Source: Solirubrobacteraceae bacterium (lineage in GTDB: Bacteria > Actinomycetota > Thermoleophilia > Solirubrobacterales > Solirubrobacteraceae). Taken from it: a stretch of DNA of 64,000 nt. Positions 34,483 through 44,150 of this stretch are shown here, piece by piece. Positions within the stretch are counted from its first letter, which is position 1. Each line of letters starts with the position of its first letter. The notes beneath the pieces are model-generated. The model ran no database searches, was not told where the DNA came from, and was given only the letters and a program-made list of their open reading frames with translations. The translations under genes and the position numbers were made by a program. The stretch spans positions 1-64,000 of the forward strand of contig JAICYC010000001.1 of assembly GCA_025934395.1 (NCBI GenBank). Reading direction: 5' to 3'.

Positions 34483-35606
34483 ACCTCGCACTCTCCGACG
34501 AGCAGGTGTTCCTGCGCGAGGCCGCGCGCGGCGCGCTCTCGCGCTTCAAGACCGTCGAGGCCGCGCGCGAGGCGCTGGACTCCGACCAGAGCGCGCTGCC
34601 CGACCTGTGGCCGATGGCCACCGAGGCCGGGTGGCCGGGGCTTCTGATCGACGATGCGCACGGCGGCGCGGGGCTGGACGTGTTCGACGCGATGCTCGTG
34701 CTCGGCGAGTGCGGGCGCGTGCTCGCGGGCGTGCCGCTGCTGGGGCACCTGCCCGCGACGGCGATCCTCGGGAGCGCAAGCGCGGGCGGGGACCTGCTCG
34801 CACCGCTCGCGAGCGGCGAGAAGCGCGCCGCGTACCTGCCCGCCGAGCCGCCCGGCGAAATCGAGTCGGGGTGGACGTGCGACCCCGCGCGCGGGCTCGC
34901 CCGCGCCGAGCTGCCCACCGTGGGTGCCGACGGCACCGTCTCGGGCCACGTGGCGTTCGTGCCCGACGCGCCGGGCGCGGATGTGCTCGTCGGCGTCGGC
35001 CTCGAGGACGGCAGCCCGGTCGGGTTCGCCGTGGAGAGCGGCGCAGCGGGCCTCGAGGTGGAGGACGTGATGCGCTACGACGCCACCCGCAGGCTCGGGC
35101 ACGTGACGCTCAGCGCCACCCCCGCCACGGTGCTGGACGCCTCCGCGGACGACCTCGCCTCCGCGTGGTACCTCGCGCAGGCGTTGATCGCCGCGGAGTC
35201 GATCGGGAGCGTTGAAACCGCGCTCGACGTGTCGGTGGCGTACGCCAAGGAGCGGCACACGTTCGGTCGTGCGATCGGCTCCTACCAGGCCGTCAAGCAC
35301 TCGCTCACCGAGGTCCTGCGCCAGCTCGACAACGGCCGCTCGCTGCTCTACTACGCCGGCTGGGCCCGTAACGGCTCGCCCGGCGAGTTCCCGCTCGCCG
35401 CGAGCGCCGCGCGCTCGGTCTCCAGCCGGGCGCTGGACTACGCCGCGCGGGCGATGATCTCGGTGCACGGCGGCATCGGTGCCACGTGGGAGCACGACGC
35501 GCCGCTGTACTTCCGGCGCGCGCAGCTCTCGCGCAGGCTGCTCGGCGGCAGCTCCGGCGCCACGGACCGCGTCGCCGGCGAGCTGCTCGCGGGCGCTAGC
35601 GCCTGA
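34479..35606 (+). CDS. Acyl-CoA dehydrogenase, second subunit
   Basis: 375 residues, aligned to the same family through ALSDEQVFLREAARGALSRF, YAKERHTFGRAIGSYQAVKH and SVHGGIGATWEHDAPLYFRR. The middle beta domain is poorly conserved and lacks the SEPXAGSD motif seen in the first subunit, as in the partner chains of heteromeric dehydrogenases. ATGA coupling supports a fixed 1:1 ratio. Its last 11 bp overlap the transglycosylase gene on the other strand. Confidence 0.88.
   Translation: MNLALSDEQVFLREAARGALSRFKTVEAAREALDSDQSALPDLWPMATEAGWPGLLIDDAHGGAGLDVFDAMLVLGECGRVLAGVPLLGHLPATAILGSASAGGDLLAPLASGEKRAAYLPAEPPGEIESGWTCDPARGLARAELPTVGADGTVSGHVAFVPDAPGADVLVGVGLEDGSPVGFAVESGAAGLEVEDVMRYDATRRLGHVTLSATPATVLDASADDLASAWYLAQALIAAESIGSVETALDVSVAYAKERHTFGRAIGSYQAVKHSLTEVLRQLDNGRSLLYYAGWARNGSPGEFPLAASAARSVSSRALDYAARAMISVHGGIGATWEHDAPLYFRRAQLSRRLLGGSSGATDRVAGELLAGASA
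35592..35603. terminator. Palindrome GGCGCTAGCGCC containing the transglycosylase stop codon
   Basis: Perfect 12-bp palindrome centred on CTAG between convergent genes; the TAG stop of the minus-strand gene is 35596-35598. Confidence 0.35.
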
Positions 35607-36513
35607 CGGGACCCCGCTCTGTTCCGCGCGACCGCGCCGGGGGGCGCGGCGCGCGGAGCGCAGCGCGGACCGGCGCACCGTAGGCCGCTTCCACCGCGTC
35701 GATCAGGCGCGGGGACACGCCGCAGTTGATGCAGAAGCCGTGCTGGGACCAGCCGATCGCGCGGGCGAGCACCTCGTCGGCGTAGAGCACGCCGGTGAGG
35801 TCGTGGCCGTAGTAGTCGTAGGCGGCGTTCCACGCCGAGGCGTCGAGCTGGTAGCCCGCCCCGTCCGCCGAGAGCAGGTGCGCGGCCGCCATGATCGAGT
35901 CGAAGTCGTCGTAGATCGACGGGTGCCCGGCCGTCGCGTGGTCATATGAGGCCGGGCGCTGACCGAAGAGGTAGGAGCCCGACACCAGGGCCCAGGTCGA
36001 GGGCACCCGCCGGGTCCCGTTCGTCACGTTGAACTGCATCGGGCCGCCGCAGCAGTGCGCGAAGTTCAGCCCGCCGTAGATGCCCGGCGCGGTCGAGAAC
36101 GCGCTCTCCTGCCTGTGGATCGAGGCGATCAGCAGCCAATCCACCCCGAACGTGCGCTGCGCGGTGGCGTAGATCGGGTAGAAGCCCTCCATCCATCGGC
36201 GCGAGATGTGGGTCTGCGTGGCGCCGAGGAGCGCGCGCCGCTGCTCCCGCTGCTCGGCCGGCGACGGGCGTGCGACCAGCGCCCCCGCGGGCGCCGCGAC
36301 CGCGGGACCGACCGCAGCGGCCGGCACGGGCGTGCTCGCCACGAGCGGCACCGGCGGCGGCGCGACCGACCCGCGCGCGCCCACGAGACCCGTCAGCACG
36401 AGCAGCAGGAAGACCAGGCCCACCCCCGCAACGACGCACGCGAGGATCCAGGCGCGCCGTTCGGACGGCGGCGCGGGCAGGTGCGCGGCGGGGGTCTCCT
36501 CTCCAGCGGCCAC
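35596..36513 (-). CDS. Membrane-anchored lytic murein transglycosylase-like protein
   Basis: Cleaves peptidoglycan glycan strands. One membrane segment (ACVVAGVGLVFLLLVLTGLVG), a Pro/Ala-rich linker, then an SLT-like domain: FGVDWLLIASIHRQESAFST, where Glu is the likely catalytic acid, GPMQFNVTNG and WNAAYDYYGHD. Two Cys pairs (AHCCGG, FCINCG) probably form disulfides outside. GTG 36513 is chosen because TAGCGT lies eight bases upstream; GTG 36519 would be only two bases from it. Confidence 0.82.
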   Translation of the reverse strand: MAAGEETPAAHLPAPPSERRAWILACVVAGVGLVFLLLVLTGLVGARGSVAPPPVPLVASTPVPAAAVGPAVAAPAGALVARPSPAEQREQRRALLGATQTHISRRWMEGFYPIYATAQRTFGVDWLLIASIHRQESAFSTAPGIYGGLNFAHCCGGPMQFNVTNGTRRVPSTWALVSGSYLFGQRPASYDHATAGHPSIYDDFDSIMAAAHLLSADGAGYQLDASAWNAAYDYYGHDLTGVLYADEVLARAIGWSQHGFCINCGVSPRLIDAVEAAYGAPVRAALRAPRPPARSRGTERGPVRR

Positions 36514-36521
36514 TCGCACAC

Positions 36522-36551
36522 ACGCTAGCGGCGCGACCTTGCGCCTATCGT
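36522..36551. promoter_or_regulatory. Divergent -10 boxes TAGCGT (minus, 36522-36527) and TATCGT (plus, 36546-36551)
   Basis: Spacing is 8 nt to GTG 36513 and 6 nt to ATG 36558. Confidence 0.5.
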
Positions 36552-36557
36552 CGGGTT

Positions 36558-37709
36558 ATGAGAGCCGTGCGAAAGACGACAGCGATCCTGCTCGCGAGCG
36601 CCACCGCCCTCGCCTGCGGCCTGCTCGGCACGGACGCCCGTGCGATGCCCACGCTGGGCGCCGCCCAGCAGGGCTACCTCGCGCTCGCCCAGCACGGCGC
36701 CGCGCTCGCGCTCTCGCGCTGGCACGACCGGCGCCGCGGCTGGTACGACGCGCGCCTCGGCGACCGCGACCGCTATCCCCTGGCCACGATCTGGGACATC
36801 GTGCCGCTGTTCGAGACGCTCGACGCGATCGCGATCGCGCAGCCGACCGGCGCCCACAGGGCCGCGGTCGACCGCTTCGCGCACGGGGCCGAGCGCTACC
36901 TGAACCGCGGCCTGCGCCCGCTCCCCGGCTACTCCCCCTATCCCGGCGACCGCGAGCCGTCCACCGAGACGTGGTTCGACGACAACGGCTGGTGGGGGCT
37001 GGCGTTCGCCAACGCCTACCGCGCCACCGGAGAGCGCCGCTACCTCACCGACGCGATGCGCGCGCTCCGCTACATCGCCGCGGTCGGTTGGGATCCGCGC
37101 GCGGGCGGGATCTGGTGGAACACCACGCATCCCTACAAGGCGGGCGAGGCGCTCGCGTCGGCGTCGCTGCTCGCGGTGCTGATCTACGAACAGAGCCGCT
37201 CGCCGTTCGCGCTCGCACAGGCGCACAGGTTCCTCGCATGGGCCGACACGAGCGGCTTCAGCCTCCGCGACGGGCTCTACGCGGGCAGCAGCGCGGACCC
37301 CACCCCGATCGACTACATCGAGGGCCCGCTGATCTACGCCGAAGCCGCGCTGTGCCGGCTCGGCGGCGAACAGGAACGCTGCACGCGAGCGGAGTCGCTC
37401 ACCCAGACAGCGCTCGCCCGCTTCGGCTACCTGCTCGACTTCTCCCCGCAGTACGACGCGATCTACCTGCAGTGGATGCTCGCGCTCTACGGGCTCGACC
37501 ACAACCCCACGCTGTACCGCATGGCTGCCCAGAACGCCGCCGACGCCCGGGCGCGCGCGCTCGACGGCAGCGGCCTCTACCTGCGCTCGTGGAACGGCGA
37601 GACGCTGCCCCTCCGCTACGCGCGGCCGGGGATGGTGCAGACGCAGGCCGCCACCACGAGCCTGTTCGCGTGGCTTGCGGTGTACCCGCCGCAGGCGCCC
37701 GAGCTCTGA
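36558..37709 (+). CDS. Secreted GH76-family glycoside hydrolase (alpha-1,6-mannanase-like)
   Basis: 383 residues with a signal peptide ending near DARA. The GH76 catalytic Asp pair is in STETWFDDNGWWGLAFANAY, and GGIWWNTTHPYKAGEALASA is a further conserved (alpha/alpha)6-barrel segment. It may act on mannan-type polymers or mannosylated cell-wall glycans. ATG 36558 follows TATCGT by six bases. It ends inside a 22-bp palindrome shared with the convergent SDR gene. Confidence 0.85.
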   Translation: MRAVRKTTAILLASATALACGLLGTDARAMPTLGAAQQGYLALAQHGAALALSRWHDRRRGWYDARLGDRDRYPLATIWDIVPLFETLDAIAIAQPTGAHRAAVDRFAHGAERYLNRGLRPLPGYSPYPGDREPSTETWFDDNGWWGLAFANAYRATGERRYLTDAMRALRYIAAVGWDPRAGGIWWNTTHPYKAGEALASASLLAVLIYEQSRSPFALAQAHRFLAWADTSGFSLRDGLYAGSSADPTPIDYIEGPLIYAEAALCRLGGEQERCTRAESLTQTALARFGYLLDFSPQYDAIYLQWMLALYGLDHNPTLYRMAAQNAADARARALDGSGLYLRSWNGETLPLRYARPGMVQTQAATTSLFAWLAVYPPQAPEL

Positions 37710-37725
37710 GCGCGCGCGCTCAGAG
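37704..37725. terminator. 22-bp perfect palindrome holding the stop codons of two convergent genes
   Basis: Arms CTCTGAGCGCG (37704-37714) and CGCGCTCAGAG (37715-37725) contain TGA 37707-37709 (GH76) and, on the other strand, TGA 37720-37722 (SDR). It could act as a terminator in both directions, without a T-tract. Confidence 0.5.
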
Positions 37726-38571
37726 GCCCATCGCGCGCCGGAGCAGGCGGTCGAACACGTGGTCGGGCAGCAGGCGCTTCATCGCCAGCATCGCGCGCGC
37801 GTCGTTGCCCACGAGATAGCGCGCGCGCATCCGGCGGGCGCCGAGCGCGCGCTCGATCGTGGAGGCGACCGCCTCGGGCGCGACGCCGCGCTTGCCCGTG
37901 TCCTCCAGCACCTTTTCCAGCTTCGGGATCGCCTCGCCGTAGATCGGCGCGAGCTCGTCCGGCAGGGTCAGCCTGTCCGCTTCTTCGCGACCCTTGTCCC
38001 AGATCGGCGTCGCCACCGAGCCCGGCTCCACGAGCGTCACCTGCACGCCCGATGTGAAGAGCTCCACGCGCATCGCATCCCCGAAGGCCTCGATCGCGTG
38101 CTTGGAGGCGCCATACGGCGCGGTGAACGGGGTCGCCACTTTGCCCCCGATCGAGGAGATGAACACGATCCGGCCGCGCGCCTGGCGCAGCGCCGGCAGC
38201 AGCGCGCGCGTCAGCGCGATCTGACCGAACACGTTCACGTCGAACTGGCGGCGGAGGTCCTCGTCCTCGACGATCTCCACCGGCCCGCCCACGCCGATCC
38301 CTGCGTTGTTGACCAGCGCGTCGAGGCGTCCGTGGCCGCCATCGCCGCCGTTCGCGGCGCGGACCTGCTCGGCCGCCGCCGCCACGTCCGCCGGGCTGGT
38401 CACGTCGAGCGTGATCGGCCGCACGCGCCCGTCGGGCGCGCTCGCCCGGAGCTGCTCGCCCGCCTCGGCGTTGCGCACGCCCGCGAGCACCGTCCAGCCC
38501 CCCTTGGCGAGGGCCAGCGCCGTGGCCCGACCAATCCCCGTGGAGGCTCCCGAGATCACCGCGACAGGCAC
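37720..38571 (-). CDS. Short-chain dehydrogenase/reductase
   Basis: NAD(P)-dependent oxidoreductase of 283 residues. The cofactor motif is VISGASTGIGRATALALAKG, then LVNNAGIG, catalytic Ser in IVFISSIGG, and YGASK (Tyr-X3-Lys). GTG 38571 is chosen from TAGCGT eight bases upstream. The substrate is not readable. Confidence 0.92.
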   Translation of the reverse strand: MPVAVISGASTGIGRATALALAKGGWTVLAGVRNAEAGEQLRASAPDGRVRPITLDVTSPADVAAAAEQVRAANGGDGGHGRLDALVNNAGIGVGGPVEIVEDEDLRRQFDVNVFGQIALTRALLPALRQARGRIVFISSIGGKVATPFTAPYGASKHAIEAFGDAMRVELFTSGVQVTLVEPGSVATPIWDKGREEADRLTLPDELAPIYGEAIPKLEKVLEDTGKRGVAPEAVASTIERALGARRMRARYLVGNDARAMLAMKRLLPDHVFDRLLRRAMGL

Positions 38572-38579
38572 GGCACGCG

Positions 38580-38632
38580 ACGCTAACAGACCGCCGGCGC
38601 TCGCGGCGGGCCCGTCGCCCGCTCCCTAGCAT
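38580..38632. promoter_or_regulatory. Divergent -10 boxes TAGCGT (minus, 38580-38585) and TAGCAT (plus, 38627-38632)
   Basis: Both are 8 nt from their start codons (GTG 38571 and ATG 38641). Confidence 0.5.
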
Positions 38633-38640
38633 GTGCCGCT

Positions 38641-39939
38641 ATGCAGCATCCAAGCAGCAGGCCGCGGCTCGGCGCGCGCCGAGCCGTTCGTGTCTGCTGG
38701 CGTCCCGCCGCCGCGGCCGTGCTCGCGTGGACCCTCGCCGGCTGCGGCTCGGGCTCCCACGTCCTCGCCGCCACCGAAGGCCCACAGGTGAGCTGTCAGG
38801 CGACCGTCGTGGAAGACCTCGTGCGCGTGATGAGGCGCGTGTACAGCGAGGGCGTCTTCAGCGAACGCACGAAGGTCGCCAAGCGCTTCGTCGCGCGCTC
38901 GCAGGCGCTGTCGAGGGCGGTTGCCACGAACGACGGCGCCGCGGCGCAGGCGGCCGCCCAGGCGCTCGTGGCCACCGGCAAGCTCACCAACCTGCGCGTG
39001 ACCCACCACGGCACGCTGATCGCCGAGGCGGGCGGCCCTGCGATCACGCCCCTGAAGGGGTCGATCATGCCGCCCGGCGCGACCGCGGGGACGCTGCCGA
39101 TCGGCAGCTACACGACGAGCGTGTGGAGCGACGAAGGCTTCCTCGCCGAGTCCGAAGGGATCACCGGTGGGCGCGTCGCGCTGCGCCTCGGCGAGAAGAC
39201 CGTCGGCGGCTCGTTCCGGGTGCGCCGGCGGTCGCTGCCCGCCACCGGGAGCATCACGATCGACCACGTCCCGTACGCGTTCGCGTCGTTCCGCGGCACC
39301 GCGTTCCCCTCGGGCGCGCTGCGCATCTACCTGTTCCGCACCGTCCCGTCCACCGCCGAAGTGTGCGCGCGCACCCGCGAAGCGACCACGTACAAGACGA
39401 TCAGCCGGCTCGCGCGGTTGATCTACCAGGCGGAGGGCGGGCGCCGCACGCGGCCCCAGATCGAACGCGTCCAGACCAACGCGCCCCTGCTGGAAGCGGT
39501 CTCGCGCAACGACCCCGTGGCCACACGCAAGGCGGTTGCGGCGCTGCTGCACCACCACATCGTGCGCTTGCGCGTGTTCGGCGCCAAGGGGCTGCTCGTC
39601 GACGACGGCGGGCCGTACGTGCTCGCCCCAGTCACGGCGCCGCTGCGGCTGGGCGGCCGCACGATCGGCCGCTTCGTGCTCTCGATCCAGGACGACGAGG
39701 GCTACCTGCGCCTGACCAAGCGCCTCGTCGGCCTGAGCGTGCTGATGTACATGGGCGACGGGCACCCCGGCAAGGGCACGCTCGTGAAGAACAGCCTCGG
39801 GCCCGACCCCGGCGACGTCCCCGAAAGCGGGCGCTACCTGTACCGCGGCGCCACGTTCCAGGTGTACACCCTGCACGCGCAGGCGTTCCCGTCGGGGCCG
39901 CTCACGATCAACGTGCTGATCCCGGTGCCCTACCGGTAG
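38641..39939 (+). CDS. Lipoprotein with an internal tandem duplication, function unknown
   Basis: 432 residues. Lipobox TLAGCGSGSH. Two similar halves follow, about residues 55-235 and 245-432. Each begins with a helix ending in a series like LLEAVSRNDPVATRKAVAAL, then ...LRV(T/F)..G.LI(A/V)..GGP...P, a segment IGRFVLSIQDDEGYL (first copy IGSYTTSVWSDEGFL) and ends near AFPSGPLTINV (first copy AFPSGALRIYL). The pattern of helix, strand and buried aromatic residues recalls extracellular Cache/PAS sensors, but I cannot assign a family. ATG 38641 follows TAGCAT by eight bases. Confidence 0.8.
   Translation: MQHPSSRPRLGARRAVRVCWRPAAAAVLAWTLAGCGSGSHVLAATEGPQVSCQATVVEDLVRVMRRVYSEGVFSERTKVAKRFVARSQALSRAVATNDGAAAQAAAQALVATGKLTNLRVTHHGTLIAEAGGPAITPLKGSIMPPGATAGTLPIGSYTTSVWSDEGFLAESEGITGGRVALRLGEKTVGGSFRVRRRSLPATGSITIDHVPYAFASFRGTAFPSGALRIYLFRTVPSTAEVCARTREATTYKTISRLARLIYQAEGGRRTRPQIERVQTNAPLLEAVSRNDPVATRKAVAALLHHHIVRLRVFGAKGLLVDDGGPYVLAPVTAPLRLGGRTIGRFVLSIQDDEGYLRLTKRLVGLSVLMYMGDGHPGKGTLVKNSLGPDPGDVPESGRYLYRGATFQVYTLHAQAFPSGPLTINVLIPVPYR
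39930..39939. terminator. Palindrome CTACCGGTAG at the lipoprotein stop codon
   Basis: Ten-base perfect palindrome containing TAG 39937-39939. Short, so only weak evidence for termination. Confidence 0.2.
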
Positions 39940-39966
39940 CGCCCCGCCGTCGCGCAGAGTCGCGCG

Positions 39967-41082
39967 TCAGGCGGGCGTGAGCGTGGCGTACTTCTGCGCC
40001 AGGGAGTCGGTCAGCTCCGCGAACGCCTGGGAGAATTTGTCCACGCCCTCGCGCTCGAGCGTCTCGGTGACGTCCACGTAGTCCACACCAGCCGCCTCCA
40101 GCAGCTCGAACACACGCTCGGCCTCCTCGATGCCCTGCACGAGCCGTGGCTCGGGCTCGCCGTGGTCCTGGTAGGCCTTGATCGTGTCCTCGGGCACCGT
40201 GTTGACGGTGTCCGGCCCGAGCAGCTCCTCGATGTAGATCACGTCGGGGTAGGCGGGGTTCTTCGTGGACGTCGACGCCCACAGCACGCGCTGGGGGGTG
40301 GCGCCCTTGCCCGCGAGGAAGTCCCAGCGGGGACCCGAGAACGCCTCCTGGTAGTGCTTGTAGGCGAGCTTCGCGTTGGCGATCGCGAGCTTGCCCAGCA
40401 GGTCGTCGTGACCCCCGATCGCTTCGAGGCGTTTGTCGGCCTCGGTGTCGATACGGGACACGAAGAAGCTCGCCACCGACGCGACCGGGCGGGGGTCGCC
40501 GCCCTCGGCGACGAGCCGCTCGAGGCCGCGGATGTAGGACTCCGCCACCTCCGCGTAGCGGCGCAGGGAGAAGATCAGCGTGATGTTGATCGACCGTCCC
40601 TTCGCGATCGCGTCCTCGATCGCCCCGAGCCCGGGCTTGGTCGCGGGGATCTTCACCATCAGGTTCGGCCGGTCGACCGATTCGTGCAGCCGCATCGCCT
40701 CGCGGAACGTCCTCAGCGAGTCGTAGGCCAGGCGCGGGTCGACCTCGATCGACACGTAGCCGTCGCGGCCGTTGCCGGCGTCGTAGGTCGGCCGGAACAC
40801 GTCGCAGGCCTCGCGGATGTCCTGTTCGGCGAGCGCCCAGAACGCCGCCTCGGCGTCGGCGCCCGATGCGATCAGCTCGGCGAGCTGCTCGTCGTAGGCG
40901 TCACCCGCGGTCATCGCCTTCTCGAAGATCGACGGGTTCGACGTGGCGCCGACCACCGCGAAGTCGTCGATCAGCTTCTGCAGGTGGCCGCCGCGGATCG
41001 ATTCGCGCGAGAGGAAGTCCACCCACACGCTCTGGCCCAGTGCCGAGAGGCGTTGCAGGGGTTGCAGTGGATCCGCAGGCAT
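39967..41082 (-). CDS. tal: Transaldolase
   Basis: Pentose phosphate pathway, transfer of dihydroxyacetone; 371 residues, the length of the actinobacterial class. The Schiff-base Lys is in NLMVKIPATKPGL; FAVVGATSNPSIFEKAM and RVLWASTSTKNPAYPD are conserved. ATG 41082 has the ribosome site AAGGAGG five bases upstream and starts 9 bp after tkt, so it is translated from the tkt message. Confidence 0.95.
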   Translation of the reverse strand: MPADPLQPLQRLSALGQSVWVDFLSRESIRGGHLQKLIDDFAVVGATSNPSIFEKAMTAGDAYDEQLAELIASGADAEAAFWALAEQDIREACDVFRPTYDAGNGRDGYVSIEVDPRLAYDSLRTFREAMRLHESVDRPNLMVKIPATKPGLGAIEDAIAKGRSINITLIFSLRRYAEVAESYIRGLERLVAEGGDPRPVASVASFFVSRIDTEADKRLEAIGGHDDLLGKLAIANAKLAYKHYQEAFSGPRWDFLAGKGATPQRVLWASTSTKNPAYPDVIYIEELLGPDTVNTVPEDTIKAYQDHGEPEPRLVQGIEEAERVFELLEAAGVDYVDVTETLEREGVDKFSQAFAELTDSLAQKYATLTPA

Positions 41083-41091
41083 GACGCCTCC

Positions 41092-43131
41092 TTAGGTTCT
41101 CGTTTGCAGCAATGCTCGGGCGCGGGCGAGGATCCCCTCGACGTCGAACCCGAACTTCTCGAGCACGGTCGTGCCGGGCGCCGACGCGCCGAAGTGGTCG
41201 AGGCCGAGCACGTCGCCCTCGGGTCCGACCCAGCGCCACCAGCACATGCTCGCCCCCGGCTCGACCGCCAGGCGCGGGCGCACATCCGGGGGCAGCACCT
41301 GGTCGCGGTACTCCTCCGACTGCGCTTCGAACAGCTCCATGCACGGCATCGAGACCACGCGCACCGCGGCGCCGCCCTCCGCCAGGGCGCGGCCGGCTTC
41401 GAGCGTGGGACCGACCTCCGCGCCGGTCGAGATCAGGATCGCCTCGGGCTCGGGCGCCGAGTCCCACAGCACGTAGGCACCGCGATGCAGCCCCTCCGCC
41501 GCGGCGACCTCGGTGCGGTCGAGCGTCAGCACGTTCTGGCGCGAGAGCAGCAGCGCCACCGGCCCGTCGTCGCGTTCCAGCGCGGCTCGCCACGCCTCCA
41601 CGGTCTCGTTGGCGTCGCCCGGGCGCATCACCCAGAGGTTCGGGATCGCGCGCAGCGCCGCGTAGTGCTCGACGGGCTGGTGCGTGGGGCCGTCCTCCCC
41701 GAGACCCACCGAGTCGTGCGTCCACACCCACACGACGGGGATCTCCATCAGCGCGCTGAGGCGAACCGACGCGCGCATGTAGTCCGAGAACACCAGGAAC
41801 GTCGAGCCGTAGGGATGCACGATCCCGCCGTGCACAGCCGTCCCGTTGACGATCGCGCCCATCGCGTGCTCGCGGATCCCGAACGGCAGGTTGCGGCCGG
41901 CGTGCACGCGGGAGAACAGGCCCGCCCCCTCGAACAGCGTCTTGGTGGACTCGACGAGGTCCGCCGCGCCACCGATCATCGCGGGCGCGAACTCCGAGAA
42001 CGCGGCCATCGTCTTCTGCCCCGCCGAGCGGGTGGCGATCTCCTCACCGGCGGTGAACTCCGGCAGCGCGTCCTGCCAGCCGTCGCGCAGGCGCCCCGCG
42101 AGCGCGCGGTCCCATTCCTCGGCGAGGTCCGGGTTGGCCTCGCGCCAGCTCGCCTCCAGCTCGTTCCACTCGCTCTGCGCTGCGGCGCCCTGCTCGAGCA
42201 GCGACATGTGCGCGTGCACGCCCTCGTCGACCGCGAACCTCGCGTCCGGGTCGAAGCCCATCGCCTCCTTCGCCGCGCGGACCTCGTCTTCACCGAGCGG
42301 CGCGCCGTGGGCCTTTGCCGTGTCGACCGCGTTCGGCGCCGGGTAGGCGATGTGCGAGCGGATCGAGATGAACGAGGGCCGCTCCGGTTCCGCGCGCGCT
42401 GCGGCGAGCGCGGCCTGCAGGGCGTCGAGGCTCTCCGAATCCGCCACCCGCTGCACGTGCCAGCCGTTCGCCGCCATCCGCGAGGCGTGGTCCTCCCCGT
42501 CGAAGGAGATCGTCGTGCTGCCGTCGATCGTGATGCGGTTGTCGTCGTAGCAGACGATCAGCTTGCCGAGCCCGAACTGGCCCGCGATCGAAGCCGCTTC
42601 CTGGCTGACGCCCTCCATCATGTCGCCGTCCGAGCAGATCGCGTAGGTGTGGTGGTCGATCAGCTCGCAGCCGGGGCGGTTGAAGCGCTCCGCCAGGAAG
42701 CGCTCGGCGATCGCCATCCCGACCGCGTTGGCGACGCCCTGCCCGAGCGGGCCCGTGGTCACCTCGATGCCGTCAGTGTGGCCGCGCTCGGGATGACCCG
42801 GGCAGCGCGAACCCCACTGGCGGAACGCTTCGAGGTCCGCGATCCCCAGGTCGTAGCCGGTGAGGTGGAGCAACGAGTACTGCAGCACGCACGCGTGGCC
42901 CGAGGACAGCACGAAGCGGTCCCGGTTGGGCCATTTCGGGTCGGCGGGGTTCGCGCGCAGGAAGTGGCGGAAGATCGTGTAGCCGAGCGGCGCGAGGGCC
43001 ATCGCCGTCCCGGGATGGCCCGCGTTGGCCTTCTGCACCGCGTCCATCGAGAGCGCACGGATCGTGTCGATCGAGAGGCGCGCGTCGTCGGTCCCGATGT
43101 CTGCCACGCTCGCTTGCCGGGTAGCGGCCAT
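41092..43131 (-). CDS. tkt: Transketolase
   Basis: TDP enzyme moving two-carbon units; 679 residues. Motifs: [35 protein letters not shown], the TDP motif [37 protein letters not shown] with the catalytic Glu, and [23 protein letters not shown] 43131 is chosen because TAGGAT lies eight bases upstream; GTG 43134 is possible. Forms an operon with tal. Confidence 0.96.
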   Translation of the reverse strand: MAATRQASVADIGTDDARLSIDTIRALSMDAVQKANAGHPGTAMALAPLGYTIFRHFLRANPADPKWPNRDRFVLSSGHACVLQYSLLHLTGYDLGIADLEAFRQWGSRCPGHPERGHTDGIEVTTGPLGQGVANAVGMAIAERFLAERFNRPGCELIDHHTYAICSDGDMMEGVSQEAASIAGQFGLGKLIVCYDDNRITIDGSTTISFDGEDHASRMAANGWHVQRVADSESLDALQAALAAARAEPERPSFISIRSHIAYPAPNAVDTAKAHGAPLGEDEVRAAKEAMGFDPDARFAVDEGVHAHMSLLEQGAAAQSEWNELEASWREANPDLAEEWDRALAGRLRDGWQDALPEFTAGEEIATRSAGQKTMAAFSEFAPAMIGGAADLVESTKTLFEGAGLFSRVHAGRNLPFGIREHAMGAIVNGTAVHGGIVHPYGSTFLVFSDYMRASVRLSALMEIPVVWVWTHDSVGLGEDGPTHQPVEHYAALRAIPNLWVMRPGDANETVEAWRAALERDDGPVALLLSRQNVLTLDRTEVAAAEGLHRGAYVLWDSAPEPEAILISTGAEVGPTLEAGRALAEGGAAVRVVSMPCMELFEAQSEEYRDQVLPPDVRPRLAVEPGASMCWWRWVGPEGDVLGLDHFGASAPGTTVLEKFGFDVEGILARARALLQTRT

Positions 43132-43139
43132 CACTCCCG

Positions 43140-43165
43140 ATCCTAGCGGCGCCAGCCGCTAGCAT
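43140..43165. promoter_or_regulatory. Divergent -10 boxes TAGGAT (minus, 43140-43145) and TAGCAT (plus, 43160-43165)
   Basis: 8 nt to ATG 43131 (tkt) and 7 nt to ATG 43173 (hydrolase). Confidence 0.5.
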
Positions 43166-43172
43166 CGCCGGG

Positions 43173-44126
43173 ATGTCCGAGGAGCTCTGCGACGTCGGCG
43201 GGGGGATCACGCTCTGTTACGAGACGTTCGGCGACGCGTCCGATCCGACCGCCCTGCTGATCATGGGGCTCGGCACGCAGATGATCGCGTGGCAGGAGGA
43301 GTTCTGCGAGCAGCTCGCCGCGCGGGGCCTGCACGTCGTGCGGTTCGACAACCGCGACGCCGGACGCTCCACGCATGTGCCGGGACGCCCCCCCACGCCG
43401 CTCCAGCTGCTCACGCGCTCTCGCTCGGCGGCGCGATACGACCTCGACGACATGGCCGCCGACGCGGCCGGGCTGCTGCGCGAGCTCGACCTCGCCCCCG
43501 CGCACGTGATCGGCGCGTCGATGGGCGGGATGATCGCCCAGACGCTCGCTGCGCGGCACCCGGGGCTCGTGCGCTCGCTCACGTCGATCATGTCGACGAC
43601 CGGCAGCCGTCGCAGCGGTCAGCCGGCGGTGGCGCTGTACCCGATCTTCCTCCGGCGCGCGCCGCGGGAACGCGACGCGTTCATCGAGCACACCGCCCGC
43701 GTGTTCGAGGCGATCGGGTCGCGCGAGATCGAGCGCGACCCCGCTGACATCCGCGAGCTCGCCGCACGCAGCTTCGACCGCGATCGCGACCCGTTCGGCA
43801 CCGGCAAACAGCTCGCCGCGATCTTGGCCTCGGGGAACAGGACGCCCGACGTCCGCTCGATCGCCGCGCCCACGCTCGTGATCCACGGCGCCGCCGACCG
43901 GCTCGTGACCCCGTCGGGCGGCCGCGCCACCGCACGTGCGATCCCGGGCGCGCGGCTGATGATCGTCCCGAAGATGGGACACGACCTTCCGCGGCTGCTG
44001 TGGCCGCAGCTGATCGACGCGATCGCCGCCCACGCCGCGGCGGCCGACGAGGCCGCCGCGGGCGCGAGCGGCGGCGGGAGCCCAGCCCTGCAGGTCCGCC
44101 CCACCGCGTCGGGCCTGCAGGGGTAG
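43173..44126 (+). CDS. Alpha/beta hydrolase, serine type (RdmC-like esterase group)
   Basis: 317 residues. HVIGASMGGMIAQTLAARHP is the serine nucleophile elbow, FDNRDAGRST follows the oxyanion strand, LVIHGAADRLVTP holds the acid and MIVPKMGHDLPR the His. The DNRDAGRST form is typical of the group containing aclacinomycin methylesterase RdmC. Substrate unknown. About 30 low-complexity residues close the C-terminus. Confidence 0.88.
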   Translation: MSEELCDVGGGITLCYETFGDASDPTALLIMGLGTQMIAWQEEFCEQLAARGLHVVRFDNRDAGRSTHVPGRPPTPLQLLTRSRSAARYDLDDMAADAAGLLRELDLAPAHVIGASMGGMIAQTLAARHPGLVRSLTSIMSTTGSRRSGQPAVALYPIFLRRAPRERDAFIEHTARVFEAIGSREIERDPADIRELAARSFDRDRDPFGTGKQLAAILASGNRTPDVRSIAAPTLVIHGAADRLVTPSGGRATARAIPGARLMIVPKMGHDLPRLLWPQLIDAIAAHAAAADEAAAGASGGGSPALQVRPTASGLQG

Positions 44127-44150
44127 GCCTCCCGCCCCCTCTGCCTCCCC

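Noticed and set aside
40162-43146. 994-codon open frame on the plus strand opposite tal and tkt
   Set aside because: It mirrors two well-defined enzymes on the minus strand and has a His/Arg/Val-rich composition typical of antisense reading of high-GC3 genes.
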